Shown here piece by piece: positions 49,813 to 59,276 of a stretch of DNA of 64,000 bases. The translations under genes and the position numbers were made by a program. The DNA lies in contig NZ_JBHUGF010000010.1 of assembly GCF_042681745.1 (NCBI RefSeq), positions 62,001 to 126,000 on the forward strand, in the 5' to 3' direction. The stretch's first letter is position 1. Every line of letters begins with the position of its first letter. Origin of the DNA: Saccharibacillus nicotianae (GTDB lineage: Bacteria > Bacillota > Bacilli > Paenibacillales > Paenibacillaceae). Below the pieces are notes generated by a model. It had not been told where the DNA came from, did no database searches, and saw only the letters and a list, made by a program, of their open reading frames with translations.

Positions 49813-51532
49813 TACTCAATCTATAGAGATTGCCACTGAAAGTTTTATCGAATTGTCGGGACGGGAACGGGCGCAAGCTGTACTTGATCAAGGTAGCTTT
49901 CGTGAATTAATCGGCCCTTTTGATCGCATAACGTCTCCTCATTTGCCGTTACAAGGCATTGTGGCACAAAGTGATGATGGTGTTATTGTAGGCAGAGGAA
50001 CTATTGATGGCGAACCTGCGGTAGCGATTGCTTTAGAAGGTGCTTTTCAAGGTGGAGGTATAGGGGAAGTCTGTGGAGCCAAAATCTCAGGTGCTCTAGA
50101 GCAAGTATTGCTTGATCATCAAAAAGGGATCAAAACACGTCCGGTATTATTGTTAGAAACAGGTGGAGTACGACTACAAGAAGGCAATTATGGTCTGCTG
50201 GCTATTGCAGAGATTGGCGCAGCCATTATGGCACTTCGTCCGTACACACCTGTCGTTAGTGTAATCTCCGGGATGATCGGCTGTTATGGCGGGATGTCAA
50301 TCTGTGCCGCAGGATTATCCAGTCATCTGATTATGACCCGTCAAGGACGCTTACAACTGAATGGTTCAGAAGTGATTGAGCAAGAAGCAGGTATTCAAGA
50401 AATGGATGCTTCAGATCGTTCTCGTATCTGGTCGATGGTAGGCGGAGAACAACGGGTAGGTGCTGGATTCGCTGATGCTCTTGTAAATGATGATGTACAA
50501 GAAATCAATCAAGCTATTCATGATGTATTTAATCAAGGGATCAAAGAAGTGACTCGTACAGCTCAAGTTGATCGTTACCTGAAATTACTAGCAGCCGTCG
50601 ATGCCGATACATTGATTGTCCCATCGTCTATTCGTGAATCTTGGAAATCCGGTGTAGTAGATCAGAACGCACTTCAACAACAGCAAGCGAAAACAGAACA
50701 ACCTCCAACCGATACAAATGAAGCGCCTATCACTAGAGGACGAACATGGTTTGAAGCGTTATCCGGTCAACAAGCGTCAGACCAACAGGGCATTGCTTCT
50801 GTATTGTGTGCTGATACATCGTTAGAAGGTCAATCGGTACGTTATATCTCGGTTGTGCCCAACCCTAATGCACGCTTTGTTCGAGCCCGTCAAGGAGAGA
50901 TAGGACTGGAAGAAGGTTGGAATATAGCCCGTTATATTCGTGAAGCGATTGAAGCAGACAAAGACGGAGAAAAGCGTGCTATTGTTGCTATTGTCGATGT
51001 CCCCAGTCAAGCCTACGGTTACCGTGAAGAAGTGTTAGGGATTCATTTATCATGCGGATCAGCGGTCGATGCTTATGCGAGCGCACGTCTTGCCGGTCAT
51101 CCCGTTATCGCTTTGATTGTAGGAAATGCAATCTCTGGCGCATTTCTAGCTCATGGGATGCAAGCGAATCGATTACTTGCTTTGGACGATGAAAAAGTAA
51201 CTGTACAAGTTATGTCCAAGCAGTCTGCGGCACGTATTACCCGTCGCTCTATCGATCAACTAAATGAAGCAGCGACCAAAGTGCCAGGTGCAGCTTATGA
51301 TATTCGTTCCTTTGCCAAATTAGGTGCATTGGATCAATTGATCGAAGGTATCGAAGCAGATCAACCACCAGCAGAAGATATCGACCGTATTAAGCAGTAT
51401 CTAACGATAGCGATTGCAGATACTCGTCAGGGTTCTCGTGATCTAAGTAACCGCCTAACCAGTGCAACCGCGGCTACAGGTCGAGCTGCTTCTATCAAAG
51501 TAAGACAGTTATTAGCAGAGCAATGGGATTAA
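49802..51532 (+). CDS. mdcDE: fused malonate decarboxylase beta-gamma subunits
   Basis: Decarboxylates malonyl-ACP to acetyl-ACP and CO2. Residues about 1-285 match the beta subunit MdcD (LPLQGIVAQSDDGVIVGRG, EGAFQGGGIGEVCGAKI, GCYGGMSICAAGLSSH), a ~30-residue linker rich in Gln, Pro and Thr follows, and about 315-576 match the gamma subunit MdcE (GRTWFEALSG start, HLSCGSAVDAYASARLAGHP). In Klebsiella and Acinetobacter these are separate genes. No frameshift or internal start is evident across the join, so this is a true fusion. ATG at 49802 is nine bases after GGAGG; a GTG just before is possible. Confidence 0.92.
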   Translation: MNNNTQSIEIATESFIELSGRERAQAVLDQGSFRELIGPFDRITSPHLPLQGIVAQSDDGVIVGRGTIDGEPAVAIALEGAFQGGGIGEVCGAKISGALEQVLLDHQKGIKTRPVLLLETGGVRLQEGNYGLLAIAEIGAAIMALRPYTPVVSVISGMIGCYGGMSICAAGLSSHLIMTRQGRLQLNGSEVIEQEAGIQEMDASDRSRIWSMVGGEQRVGAGFADALVNDDVQEINQAIHDVFNQGIKEVTRTAQVDRYLKLLAAVDADTLIVPSSIRESWKSGVVDQNALQQQQAKTEQPPTDTNEAPITRGRTWFEALSGQQASDQQGIASVLCADTSLEGQSVRYISVVPNPNARFVRARQGEIGLEEGWNIARYIREAIEADKDGEKRAIVAIVDVPSQAYGYREEVLGIHLSCGSAVDAYASARLAGHPVIALIVGNAISGAFLAHGMQANRLLALDDEKVTVQVMSKQSAARITRRSIDQLNEAATKVPGAAYDIRSFAKLGALDQLIEGIEADQPPAEDIDRIKQYLTIAIADTRQGSRDLSNRLTSATAATGRAASIKVRQLLAEQWD

Positions 51533-52185
51533 TGACAGCAACTCATGATCTGCTCCAATTGTATCCACACTGGACAGAAATAGAAGAATTAGATGATATA
51601 CCATCATGGGTACATTTGTCTTTAGAACAGACACCCTGGGTCGTTGTTAGACGTGCTCCTGCACTAGAAGGACAGATTGCTGTCGGTGTACGTGGTCAAG
51701 AACGTCATTTACGACAAGCATTGAATATTCCTCAATCGCTAGTTGCACAAAAAGTAACACCAGAGCAATGTATAGCATCACCTAGCTTGCCAAGTGTACA
51801 GAAGCGATACTACAACGACCGCTGGTCTACGATGCCAGCCTTACAAGCATTGGAACAACTCTGTTCCCAGTGGGCAGACAACCAGATGAACTGGGGACCG
51901 ACAGGAAGTGTTGGTTTTGAGTTGGCCACAGGGCATCGTACAGTCACAATGACTAGCGATTTGGATATTATGCTACGCTGTGCGCAATTTCTTGAGCCGG
52001 CTGTAGCAGAGCAATTATGGCAACAGACGCTTGAACTGCCTGTACGTGTTGATGTGCAAATTGAGACACCTTACGGAGCAGTTGCTCTTCAGGAATGGGC
52101 AAAGCCTGCTACTGATCGTGTGTTAATGCGTACACTACAAGGACCTTTACTGGTAAGTGATCCATGGAATCCACGTATAGTGTAA
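51532..52185 (+). CDS. mdcG: phosphoribosyl-dephospho-CoA transferase (malonate decarboxylase holo-ACP synthase)
   Basis: Attaches the prosthetic group made by MdcB to MdcC. 217 residues from the ATG that shares a base with the mdcDE stop (TAATG), matching the other junctions; an ATG three codons earlier is an alternative. The nucleotidyltransferase pair is Asp143-x-Asp145 in SDLDIML, after WGPTGSVGFELATG, both hallmarks of MdcG. Confidence 0.92.
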   Translation: MTATHDLLQLYPHWTEIEELDDIPSWVHLSLEQTPWVVVRRAPALEGQIAVGVRGQERHLRQALNIPQSLVAQKVTPEQCIASPSLPSVQKRYYNDRWSTMPALQALEQLCSQWADNQMNWGPTGSVGFELATGHRTVTMTSDLDIMLRCAQFLEPAVAEQLWQQTLELPVRVDVQIETPYGAVALQEWAKPATDRVLMRTLQGPLLVSDPWNPRIV

Positions 52186-52213
52186 TTATTATAAGATAAA
52201 GGAGAGATGCCAG

Positions 52214-53143
52214 ATGAGTGTAGTGATGCTTTTTCCGGGACAAGGTTCACAACGTGCCGGAATGTTGCATGAATTACCTGATCATGCTGTGATCAAGCAG
52301 ACACTGACAGAAGCAGAAGAAATCTTGCAGTTATCGATCGATCAACTGGATAGTGAACAAGCATTACAGACAACAGATCATGTACAGATGTCTCTATGTA
52401 TTGCTGGAGTCGCTGTGTCTAGAGCTTTAGCAGCAGAAGGTATTTTTCCTGATCTTGTGGCAGGTCATAGTGCAGGTGCTTTTGCTGCGGCAGTGGTTGC
52501 TGGTTCCCTTTCATTTCAAGATGCTCTGCATTTGACACGTTTGCGTGGACAATTGATGATGCAAGCTTATCCACAAGGGTATGGAATGGGTGTTATTACC
52601 GGAATGACTGCGCGTCAGGTGGAACAGATTCGCTTGAGTATTCATTCAGATGAACATCCCGTATATATCGCTAACCTAAATGCAACAACACAGATTACAG
52701 TTGCAGGTGAATGGCAAGCTATCGATCAGTTATTAACGACTTGCAAAAGTAATGGTGCGCATACTGCCAAACGACTCAATGTTAGTGTGCCATCTCATTG
52801 TCCATTATTATCTTCCGTCTCTGATCAATTAGCTACAGCACTGGATGGCATGAAAGTGTCTCGTCCAGTTATCCCATATGCTGGTAATTATAAAGGGAGA
52901 GCTATTCGCACAGCAGAAGGGATTATCGAAGATTTGTCGTTAAATATTGCTCATCCTGTACGCTGGCATGAAGTAACAACGCTATTTTACGAGCTAGGGG
53001 CTCGTTTATTTCTAGAAATGCCTCCCGGACAAGTATTGAGTGGTCTTGCTTCGGCTGCTTTTCCAGAAGCTCGTGTAGAAGCGTTATCTTCTAGTCGTCT
53101 CGATAATGCAGTTATTTTGGCGAAGCGAGAACAACATCAATAA
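52214..53143 (+). CDS. mdcH: malonyl-CoA:ACP transacylase of malonate decarboxylase
   Basis: Loads malonyl groups from malonyl-CoA to prime the decarboxylase ACP. 309 residues, FabD-like: FPGQGSQRAGM start, nucleophile Ser86 in GHSAGAF, catalytic His195 in VPSHCPLL. AAAGGAGAGATGCCAG precedes the ATG. Last gene of the operon. No malonate permease (MdcL/MdcM, MadL/MadM or MdcF type) is encoded in the operon or its surroundings. Confidence 0.93.
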   Translation: MSVVMLFPGQGSQRAGMLHELPDHAVIKQTLTEAEEILQLSIDQLDSEQALQTTDHVQMSLCIAGVAVSRALAAEGIFPDLVAGHSAGAFAAAVVAGSLSFQDALHLTRLRGQLMMQAYPQGYGMGVITGMTARQVEQIRLSIHSDEHPVYIANLNATTQITVAGEWQAIDQLLTTCKSNGAHTAKRLNVSVPSHCPLLSSVSDQLATALDGMKVSRPVIPYAGNYKGRAIRTAEGIIEDLSLNIAHPVRWHEVTTLFYELGARLFLEMPPGQVLSGLASAAFPEARVEALSSSRLDNAVILAKREQHQ

Positions 53144-53236
53144 TAGTCGGATAAGAGTGATCCATACACAGAGGGATAAACATACATGCTCTTATCATCA
53201 AAGAGTTGTTAAAAATGAATATTGTTTTTGTATACC

Positions 53237-53270
53237 AAAAAGGACTTCCAAGCATAAGGAAGTCCTTTTC
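53237..53270 (+). terminator. bidirectional terminator between mdcH and the hydrolase gene
   Basis: AAAAGGACTTCC and GGAAGTCCTTTT (12 bp) around an 8-nt loop, with T/A-rich flanks on both sides of the convergent genes. Confidence 0.9.
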
Positions 53271-53287
53271 ATTATTTAATCGATTTT

Positions 53288-54211
53288 TTAACGAATGATA
53301 TTAATAATTTTTTGTTGAGCATTTTGAGCTTCAGGGATTGGTATAACAACAAACACATGATTCATTTTAGGATACACCAAAGTGTTGATCTGAACTCCTT
53401 GTTCTGTTAGTTTTTTATCAAATTTGATAGCATCTGGATATAGAGCTTCGTGTGTTCCAATAAAATGAGTGATTTTCCCACTGCCTTTGAAGTCACCGTA
53501 CATCGGATTGATCAACGGGTCATTTAAACTTCTGTCGGCTGCCCATTTCTGTGCAACTTCTTGCAATCCTTTACGAGCCAAAATAGGATCATTTTCTTCG
53601 TATTCAGGTATAAGAGGATTATCAAAAATCATATTCACACATGCAGATAATAAAATAATATCTTTCGGTTGAGGCACATTTTCTACTTTTAAAAGATGTA
53701 CCAGACCAAGTGAAATATTTCCGCCAGCCGAATCTCCCATAATGGTCAATTGATCAGGGCTTTCAACAGTTGCAAGAATGTCTTTGTAAAGCTTCAAGAT
53801 TTTTGGATAAGTATGCTGATAGTTGAAATGAGGTAGTTTGGGATAAATAGGAGCAATGACTTTGGCATCTAAAGAGTGTGCCATGTTATCCATGAACAAC
53901 CAGTGTAAATCTAAAGGTTGGCTTGTCCAAGCACCACCATGTATATAGAGAATAACTTTTTGTTTTGAGGACTTTTGGTTATTCAATGTGAAGATTTGTA
54001 TGTCATCGACTGTCTGCTCCTGAACATCGCTTGAGAATTTGACATCTTTACCGATAACATAAGGCTTCGTATTTTCAGTTCCTTTTTGCTCAAGAAAAAG
54101 TTTGGTATTTTCTATACTGGAAAAGCTCTTTTTATTGCTTTCAGTAGCTAAAACTTTTTCAATTTGAATACTTTCTTCAGAACGTTCTCCGTCATAAACT
54201 TCTACACTCAT
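53288..54211 (-). CDS. alpha/beta hydrolase, hormone-sensitive-lipase type
   Basis: 307-residue esterase or lipase of the HSL branch. Oxyanion motif HGGAW near residue 100, nucleophile Ser161 in GDSAGGN and a C-terminal His in PKMNHVFV are visible. About 60 charged residues precede the hydrolase core with no signal peptide or lipobox, so it is probably cytoplasmic. GAGAGGAATAAC precedes the ATG. It is the last gene of a three-gene minus-strand set with a ketopantoate-reductase-like and an acetoacetate-decarboxylase-like gene. Substrate unknown. Confidence 0.85.
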   Translation of the reverse strand: MSVEVYDGERSEESIQIEKVLATESNKKSFSSIENTKLFLEQKGTENTKPYVIGKDVKFSSDVQEQTVDDIQIFTLNNQKSSKQKVILYIHGGAWTSQPLDLHWLFMDNMAHSLDAKVIAPIYPKLPHFNYQHTYPKILKLYKDILATVESPDQLTIMGDSAGGNISLGLVHLLKVENVPQPKDIILLSACVNMIFDNPLIPEYEENDPILARKGLQEVAQKWAADRSLNDPLINPMYGDFKGSGKITHFIGTHEALYPDAIKFDKKLTEQGVQINTLVYPKMNHVFVVIPIPEAQNAQQKIINIIR

Positions 54212-54301
54212 TTGTTATTCCTCTCTTCCATTTTAATATTGAAAATGTCTTTCAAAGTAAGAGGACTTCGTTATTTTACATATTTTATATATATATCATA
54301 T

Positions 54302-55336
54302 TTAATGTTTATTATTCAATAACTGTTCAAAAGCTTTGATATTGGTATCAAATGTAGGAACCGTTTGAGATTGTTCGGCATGTTTGACTTGTTTTACCAC
54401 CAAATCGTTAAAAGGTGTTGGAATTCCAGTGCCTTTTGCCATTTTTGGAACCACTCCATTAATATAATCGATTTCCGTTTGGCGTTTTTTCTCCAGATCT
54501 TGCAGCATACTCGCTCTTAGCAGTCTGGATGGTTCCATTGATACTCTCAATGTTTGGATACGTGCAGGGATATCATTTTCGCTTGTTAATTCTAACGACT
54601 CTATCTCAAATTTACCCATTGTAGCAAATTTGATTCCATTGGCGTGTCCAACTTTTATCGTCTCATCTGCAATATGAACAGCACTAACAATACCAATCTC
54701 ATGATCAAGAATAGTTCCATATTCTGAGTTTAATGCTGCCGATAAGCCACTGAATGCATTATTGATCAGTAATTTCGACCACTTTGTTCCAACCAGATTA
54801 TCGGAAATATGAGTTCCGCCTACAAGGTCTAACACTTTTTTGATCTGCTGGATTCGTTCCGTTATTTCACCATTTAATTCTCCAATTTGAAAAGCGTACT
54901 CTTTGAATTGACTATACTCGATTGTCAGTTGAGATACGCCGGGTGCAATAAATGTAGCACCAAATTCAACAGAACCTGCTATAACACGTTCTTCACCCAC
55001 AATCGAAGCCACGTTTTTTTCAGGGATACCGTTTTGCAAAGAACAGACCACACTATCTTCTTTCAAAAATGGAAGCAACTCTGTCAGAACAGAATCGTTA
55101 TATAATTGTTTGGTTAACAGTAAAACTAAATCGTACTTTCCTGACTTATTCTCAGGGGTAATAGCTTTCACCTTAGCGTGAAATTCGGTAGTCCCTGTTA
55201 CTTTAGCACCCTCTTGATTGAGCATATCTACATGTTCTTTGTAGGTATCAATCAATTCCACATCGACTCCTCCAGCAGCAAGATACGCTCCAACGATGGT
55301 TCCCAAAGAACCGGCTCCTAAAACGGCAATTCTCAT
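54302..55336 (-). CDS. ketopantoate reductase (PanE/ApbA) family protein
   Basis: 344-residue NAD(P)H-dependent reductase of 2-keto acids. Cofactor motif GAGSLG at residues 7-12 and the C-terminal all-helical domain with GTKWSKLLINNAFSGLSA, matching the Lys/Asn active-site block. The ATG at 55336 is preceded by GAGGAGATTTCAA, whose first bases are the stop region of the upstream gene. Longer than E. coli PanE (303) and set among non-pantothenate genes, so a different 2-oxo acid may be the substrate. Confidence 0.85.
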   Translation of the reverse strand: MRIAVLGAGSLGTIVGAYLAAGGVDVELIDTYKEHVDMLNQEGAKVTGTTEFHAKVKAITPENKSGKYDLVLLLTKQLYNDSVLTELLPFLKEDSVVCSLQNGIPEKNVASIVGEERVIAGSVEFGATFIAPGVSQLTIEYSQFKEYAFQIGELNGEITERIQQIKKVLDLVGGTHISDNLVGTKWSKLLINNAFSGLSAALNSEYGTILDHEIGIVSAVHIADETIKVGHANGIKFATMGKFEIESLELTSENDIPARIQTLRVSMEPSRLLRASMLQDLEKKRQTEIDYINGVVPKMAKGTGIPTPFNDLVVKQVKHAEQSQTVPTFDTNIKAFEQLLNNKH

Positions 55337-55347
55337 TTGAAATCTCC

Positions 55348-56094
55348 TCATCTTTCCTCTAGATAGTTATATACAGGTAGTGCAGCATTTAACGTTAAAT
55401 CGGTAAGAATATGAGATGCTGAAACGACTTCCAATACAGGCAAATCGGCAAGTGGTGCCAGTGCATGTTCAAATAATTGAAGTCTAGCAGGGCCAGTCCA
55501 TGCCCCTTTAATCTCTATATTCGTTATTTGTGTGCGTACCAAATCACAAATTCGTAAATCTCCATTGTAATCTGTAGCAATCTTCACCATAAAATTAGGT
55601 CGACAAATTTCATTTTTCGCTATTTCTTTATCCAGCTCCGCATGCTTATATCCCATAGTGGCAGTTGCGACACGAAGTGAACCGTAATCAAGCGTGCCTA
55701 CTAGAGTATCTGAATCTACATAAAGCTTGGGCGCACCTAACTTTTTGGGATACGCGGTAAGCTCTCGACCACTTGCAATCGCGGGAAAGTTATCCACGTA
55801 CATTGAATGCAAATAATCTCCTTCTTCACCATTAAATCGAACAGGAATGACTTGTCCAGCTTCAGTATAAGCACCTAATCCAGACACATCCGGCATCCAC
55901 ATCACTTCAAATCTAACTAATGGTTCATCAATTTCAAGAGGTTCTGGTACTGCTGCTCGTAAAGCTTTTGGATCTGTTCGGTAAACAATATTCAAATATT
56001 CACGGTTAACAAATTTATAAGGTGGCATAGGATAAGCAGGGGCAGTTAATGGTGTAGTGAGATTTTTTGCTATTTGATTTACGTCAATTCTCAT
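55348..56094 (-). CDS. acetoacetate decarboxylase family protein
   Basis: 248 residues, the length of clostridial Adc (acetoacetate to acetone and CO2). The Schiff-base lysine pair is at 117/118 in GRELTAYPKKLGAPK; also SMYVDNFPAIASGRE and the RPNFMVKI strand. GGAAGGTGCATC precedes the ATG at 56094. First gene of the minus-strand set; its stop codon is 12 nt before the next start. Many family members act on other 2- or 3-keto acids, so acetone formation is not assured. Confidence 0.88.
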   Translation of the reverse strand: MRIDVNQIAKNLTTPLTAPAYPMPPYKFVNREYLNIVYRTDPKALRAAVPEPLEIDEPLVRFEVMWMPDVSGLGAYTEAGQVIPVRFNGEEGDYLHSMYVDNFPAIASGRELTAYPKKLGAPKLYVDSDTLVGTLDYGSLRVATATMGYKHAELDKEIAKNEICRPNFMVKIATDYNGDLRICDLVRTQITNIEIKGAWTGPARLQLFEHALAPLADLPVLEVVSASHILTDLTLNAALPVYNYLEER

Positions 56095-56266
56095 GATGCA
56101 CCTTCCTTTTTCACTCAAAGTTTTTTGTATTTATTTGGCTTGATTATCAGTCTTTACTTCTATATATTGTCTTTTTCTATCTTTATCTTACATCTATTAT
56201 TATATATAATCTAATACATATTAACGTATATATACATTTATTCTAATAAATGAGTGGGGGATATCT

Positions 56267-57154
56267 ATGGAATTACTTCAGCTCAAATACTTTCAGACTG
56301 TTGCCTATACAGAACACATTTCTAAAGCAGCCAAACAATTGAATATCGCTCAGCCGTCTTTAAGCCTGACTATCAAAAGGCTTGAGGATGAATTGGGAAC
56401 CATCCTTTTTGATCGCAAAGGAAGAAATATTCAATTGAGTGCATCAGGACACATTTTTCTAAAGCATGTCAACCGGATTTTTATCGAGCTTGAAAATTCA
56501 CAAATGGCTATTCAATCAGAGGAACAGCATATTTGTAACACTATAAAAATAGCTATTTCTAATCCTAGATTCCTTAGCGGTCTAATCAGTGAACATATTA
56601 ACCTTTTTCCTACTTCAAAAATTCTTCAATCTATTGGAGTGAAAAGTGACATATTAACAAGTTTGAAAAAAGGGGATATTGAGTTAGGGATCACCAGTCA
56701 TCCTATTCAAGATGACGAGTTAGAAAGTTGCCTACTGATCAATGAAGATATTGTTCTCGTGTTACCTTCCAACCACAGATTGACGGGGAACAATGAAGTT
56801 TCTTTAAGTCTTTTTGCTGATGAACCATTTATCACTCTCGCTAATAATGTAGAGTATAGTGCTTTTACTACTTTTCTTTGTGAGAAAGCTGGCTTTAGCC
56901 CCAATATTGCATTTGAGGTCGATTCCCATTTGCTAGTCGAAATTATAAAGCTTGATCAGGGCGTGGCTTTGATTCCTATTTCTGTTTGTAGAACATTGGG
57001 GTTAAATTATATACAAATTACAGAGGACTCCACTACCTATCCTGTTAGCTTATCCTGGGTAAAACACAAAACATTATCTTCTTCAGCACAACATTTTCGC
57101 GATTTTATTATTTCGTATTATCAACACAACCATAAAATGTTCAAGGTGAATTAA
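56267..57154 (+). CDS. LysR family regulator
   Basis: 295-residue LysR-type regulator with the N-terminal HTH (MELLQLKYFQTVAYTEHIS, AKQLNIAQPSLSLTIKRLE) and a C-terminal effector domain. It is divergent from the adc-like/panE-like/hydrolase set across an AT-rich 172-nt gap and is the likely regulator of that set. The ATG follows GAGTGGGGGATATCT. It resembles the probable MdcR in its first 60 residues but is a distinct gene. Confidence 0.9.
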   Translation: MELLQLKYFQTVAYTEHISKAAKQLNIAQPSLSLTIKRLEDELGTILFDRKGRNIQLSASGHIFLKHVNRIFIELENSQMAIQSEEQHICNTIKIAISNPRFLSGLISEHINLFPTSKILQSIGVKSDILTSLKKGDIELGITSHPIQDDELESCLLINEDIVLVLPSNHRLTGNNEVSLSLFADEPFITLANNVEYSAFTTFLCEKAGFSPNIAFEVDSHLLVEIIKLDQGVALIPISVCRTLGLNYIQITEDSTTYPVSLSWVKHKTLSSSAQHFRDFIISYYQHNHKMFKVN

Positions 57155-57412
57155 CTTTCTTTGTATTTATTTCGCGAACTTAGATCATCTGAGTTGATGA
57201 TTAGGAAGTAGAGTTCGTTCATTTCAAAGTTTTTTGGAACATGTTCTATTTCTATCTGTTTTAGTGGTGTTCATAATTTGCGTCTCCAGTACAAGAATAT
57301 GACTGAGGTTTTATATACACAGAAGAAGTGTACTATAATAAAGATAGTCATTATGTATAAATGACCATTTGATAGATTGTTGTTGCAACGTATTAGAGAG
57401 GATGAGAAAAAG

Positions 57413-58882
57413 ATGGAAACGACACAAATTCATACACAATACGGAGAATTACAAGGTATACGTGAACATGGAGCAGTGATCTGGAAAGGGGTTCCTTATG
57501 CAGAACCACCTGTTGGAGAACTGCGTTTTCAATCTCCAAGACCGCCGCAACCATGGCAAGGTGTAAAAGAAGCACTACAATTCGGTCCGATTTGTCCTCA
57601 ACCGGTATATGAAGGAGCTAGCATGTTTGGTTCTGGAAGCGAACCTCCTGTACAATCAGAAGATTGTTTGTACTTGAATATATGGGCTTCTGATAAGTCT
57701 ACTCAAAAAAGACCTGTGATGGTTTGGATTCATGGAGGTTCTTTTGTAACAGGTGCAGGTAGTATTCCTTTATATGATGGAACATCACTTGCAGTCAATG
57801 GAGATATGATTGTGATTACGATTAATTATAGATTAGGGCCATTTGGATTTTTGAATTTGTCATCGTATGGCGATGATTATCATGCTAATATTGGTCTGCT
57901 GGATCAGATTGCAGCGTTAGAATGGGTCAAAAATAATATTGAAGCATTTGGTGGCGATCCTGAACGGGTTACAGTGTTCGGTGAGTCTGCGGGAGCGATG
58001 AGTATAGCGGCTTTGTTAGCAATGCCTGCCGCTAAAGGATTATTTCAAAGCGCAATTATGCAAAGTGGAGCATCTCAGACGATGCCAGCAGAAGTTAGTC
58101 GACAAATTGCAGATGGGTTTGTTCAGGCACTTGGTGTAGGAGAGCAAGACTTATCCAAGTTGTATACTGCTTCGACTGAAGAGATATTACAAGCAGGCAA
58201 TCGTGTCAGTCAAATGCTGGATAATGATACGTGGTCATTATTATTCCAACCGGTAATTCATCCTCATACGTTACCTGTTGAGCCTGTACAAGCGATTAAA
58301 GACGGCTCTGCCAAACATATTCCTTTGATTATTGGTACTAATTTAGAAGAAGGTACATTATTTTTCAATCAACCGGCTCAGTTGATGAATCAGACACAGA
58401 TTACCAATATTGTACAAGCACTGCTCGGTGAACATTTGAGTCATATAGCAACTCAATATCCTTTAACGGTAAGAGGTCATGCTGATCTTTTAACTGATTT
58501 GTTCTTCTGGCGTTCCGCATTGCAATATGCAGAAGCACAGAATGGACATGCTCCAGTATGGATGTACCGATTCGATTGGTCTCAACCGGGGCATCCGTTG
58601 TTAGGCACAGCTACACATGGTGCTGAAATTGCGTTTGCTTTTAACAATCTACCTTTATTCGCCCATCTAGGATTAGAAATAGATGAAGATACGTATAATC
58701 TAGCAGAGCAAATGCAGACTGCTTGGATTAATTTTGCACATAATAGTATGCCTGTGACCAGCAATTTGCCTTGGTCTGATTATGACCTCAAAGAGCGCTC
58801 CACTATGCTTTTTGATCGACAATTAAATGTGGTACATGATCCAGAAAGTGAAAAACGTCAACAGTTTATCGCTTATTCTTAA
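57413..58882 (+). CDS. carboxylesterase type B (para-nitrobenzyl esterase like)
   Basis: 489-residue serine esterase. Oxyanion WIHGGSF, nucleophile Ser192 in FGESAGAMS, catalytic Glu in TNLEEGTLFF and His402 in THGAEIAFAF; no signal peptide. An ATG at 57413 follows GAGAGGATGAG; an upstream in-frame TTG pair is less likely. A TATAAT at 57335-57340 probably belongs to its promoter. Similar to B. subtilis PnbA; natural substrate unknown. Confidence 0.9.
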   Translation: METTQIHTQYGELQGIREHGAVIWKGVPYAEPPVGELRFQSPRPPQPWQGVKEALQFGPICPQPVYEGASMFGSGSEPPVQSEDCLYLNIWASDKSTQKRPVMVWIHGGSFVTGAGSIPLYDGTSLAVNGDMIVITINYRLGPFGFLNLSSYGDDYHANIGLLDQIAALEWVKNNIEAFGGDPERVTVFGESAGAMSIAALLAMPAAKGLFQSAIMQSGASQTMPAEVSRQIADGFVQALGVGEQDLSKLYTASTEEILQAGNRVSQMLDNDTWSLLFQPVIHPHTLPVEPVQAIKDGSAKHIPLIIGTNLEEGTLFFNQPAQLMNQTQITNIVQALLGEHLSHIATQYPLTVRGHADLLTDLFFWRSALQYAEAQNGHAPVWMYRFDWSQPGHPLLGTATHGAEIAFAFNNLPLFAHLGLEIDEDTYNLAEQMQTAWINFAHNSMPVTSNLPWSDYDLKERSTMLFDRQLNVVHDPESEKRQQFIAYS

Positions 58883-58930
58883 TCTATTGGTACCAAAATA
58901 GTGGATCTTACGATCCCATTTGATTATCAG

Positions 58931-58964
58931 AGATGAACCGTTTGATGCGGTTCATCTTTTTTTT
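58931..58964 (+). terminator. intrinsic terminator after the carboxylesterase gene
   Basis: AGATGAACCG and CGGTTCATCT (10 bp), 7-nt loop, eight T. Confidence 0.92.
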
Positions 58965-59276
58965 AGATGCTGTCTAAAACGATAATTCGCAAATAAGAGA
59001 TTTTGATCGAAAAGAGATTATACATACTACAAATGTATATTTGCATAAAAGCGAAGGTCGTTTTACCTAGAATTGAGGATTAAGGGCTATACAATATTTC
59101 AGTAATTTGTCGATATAATAGAGTAAATATCAGAAAAAGGTATACATAATTTTAGAAAACATCTATGTATCATTTACCTTCTACCTATAGTTACAGATTC
59201 GGCTTCTATTTACTCGTATATACGCTATTTTGATTTTTGACATGTATATATAAAATGATGAAATGGGGAATGATGT
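58965..59276 (+). other. intergenic region upstream of the HD-GYP gene
   Basis: 312 nt, AT-rich. It contains a TATAAT near 59115-59120 without a clear -35, and a short palindrome CAAAT-GTAT-ATTTG near 59030. I looked for a cyclic-di-GMP riboswitch core and saw none. Nothing else supported. Confidence 0.4.

Noticed and set aside
58965..59276. Cyclic-di-GMP riboswitch before the HD-GYP gene
   Set aside because: The conserved aptamer core was looked for and is absent; only AT-rich sequence and a weak -10 were found.
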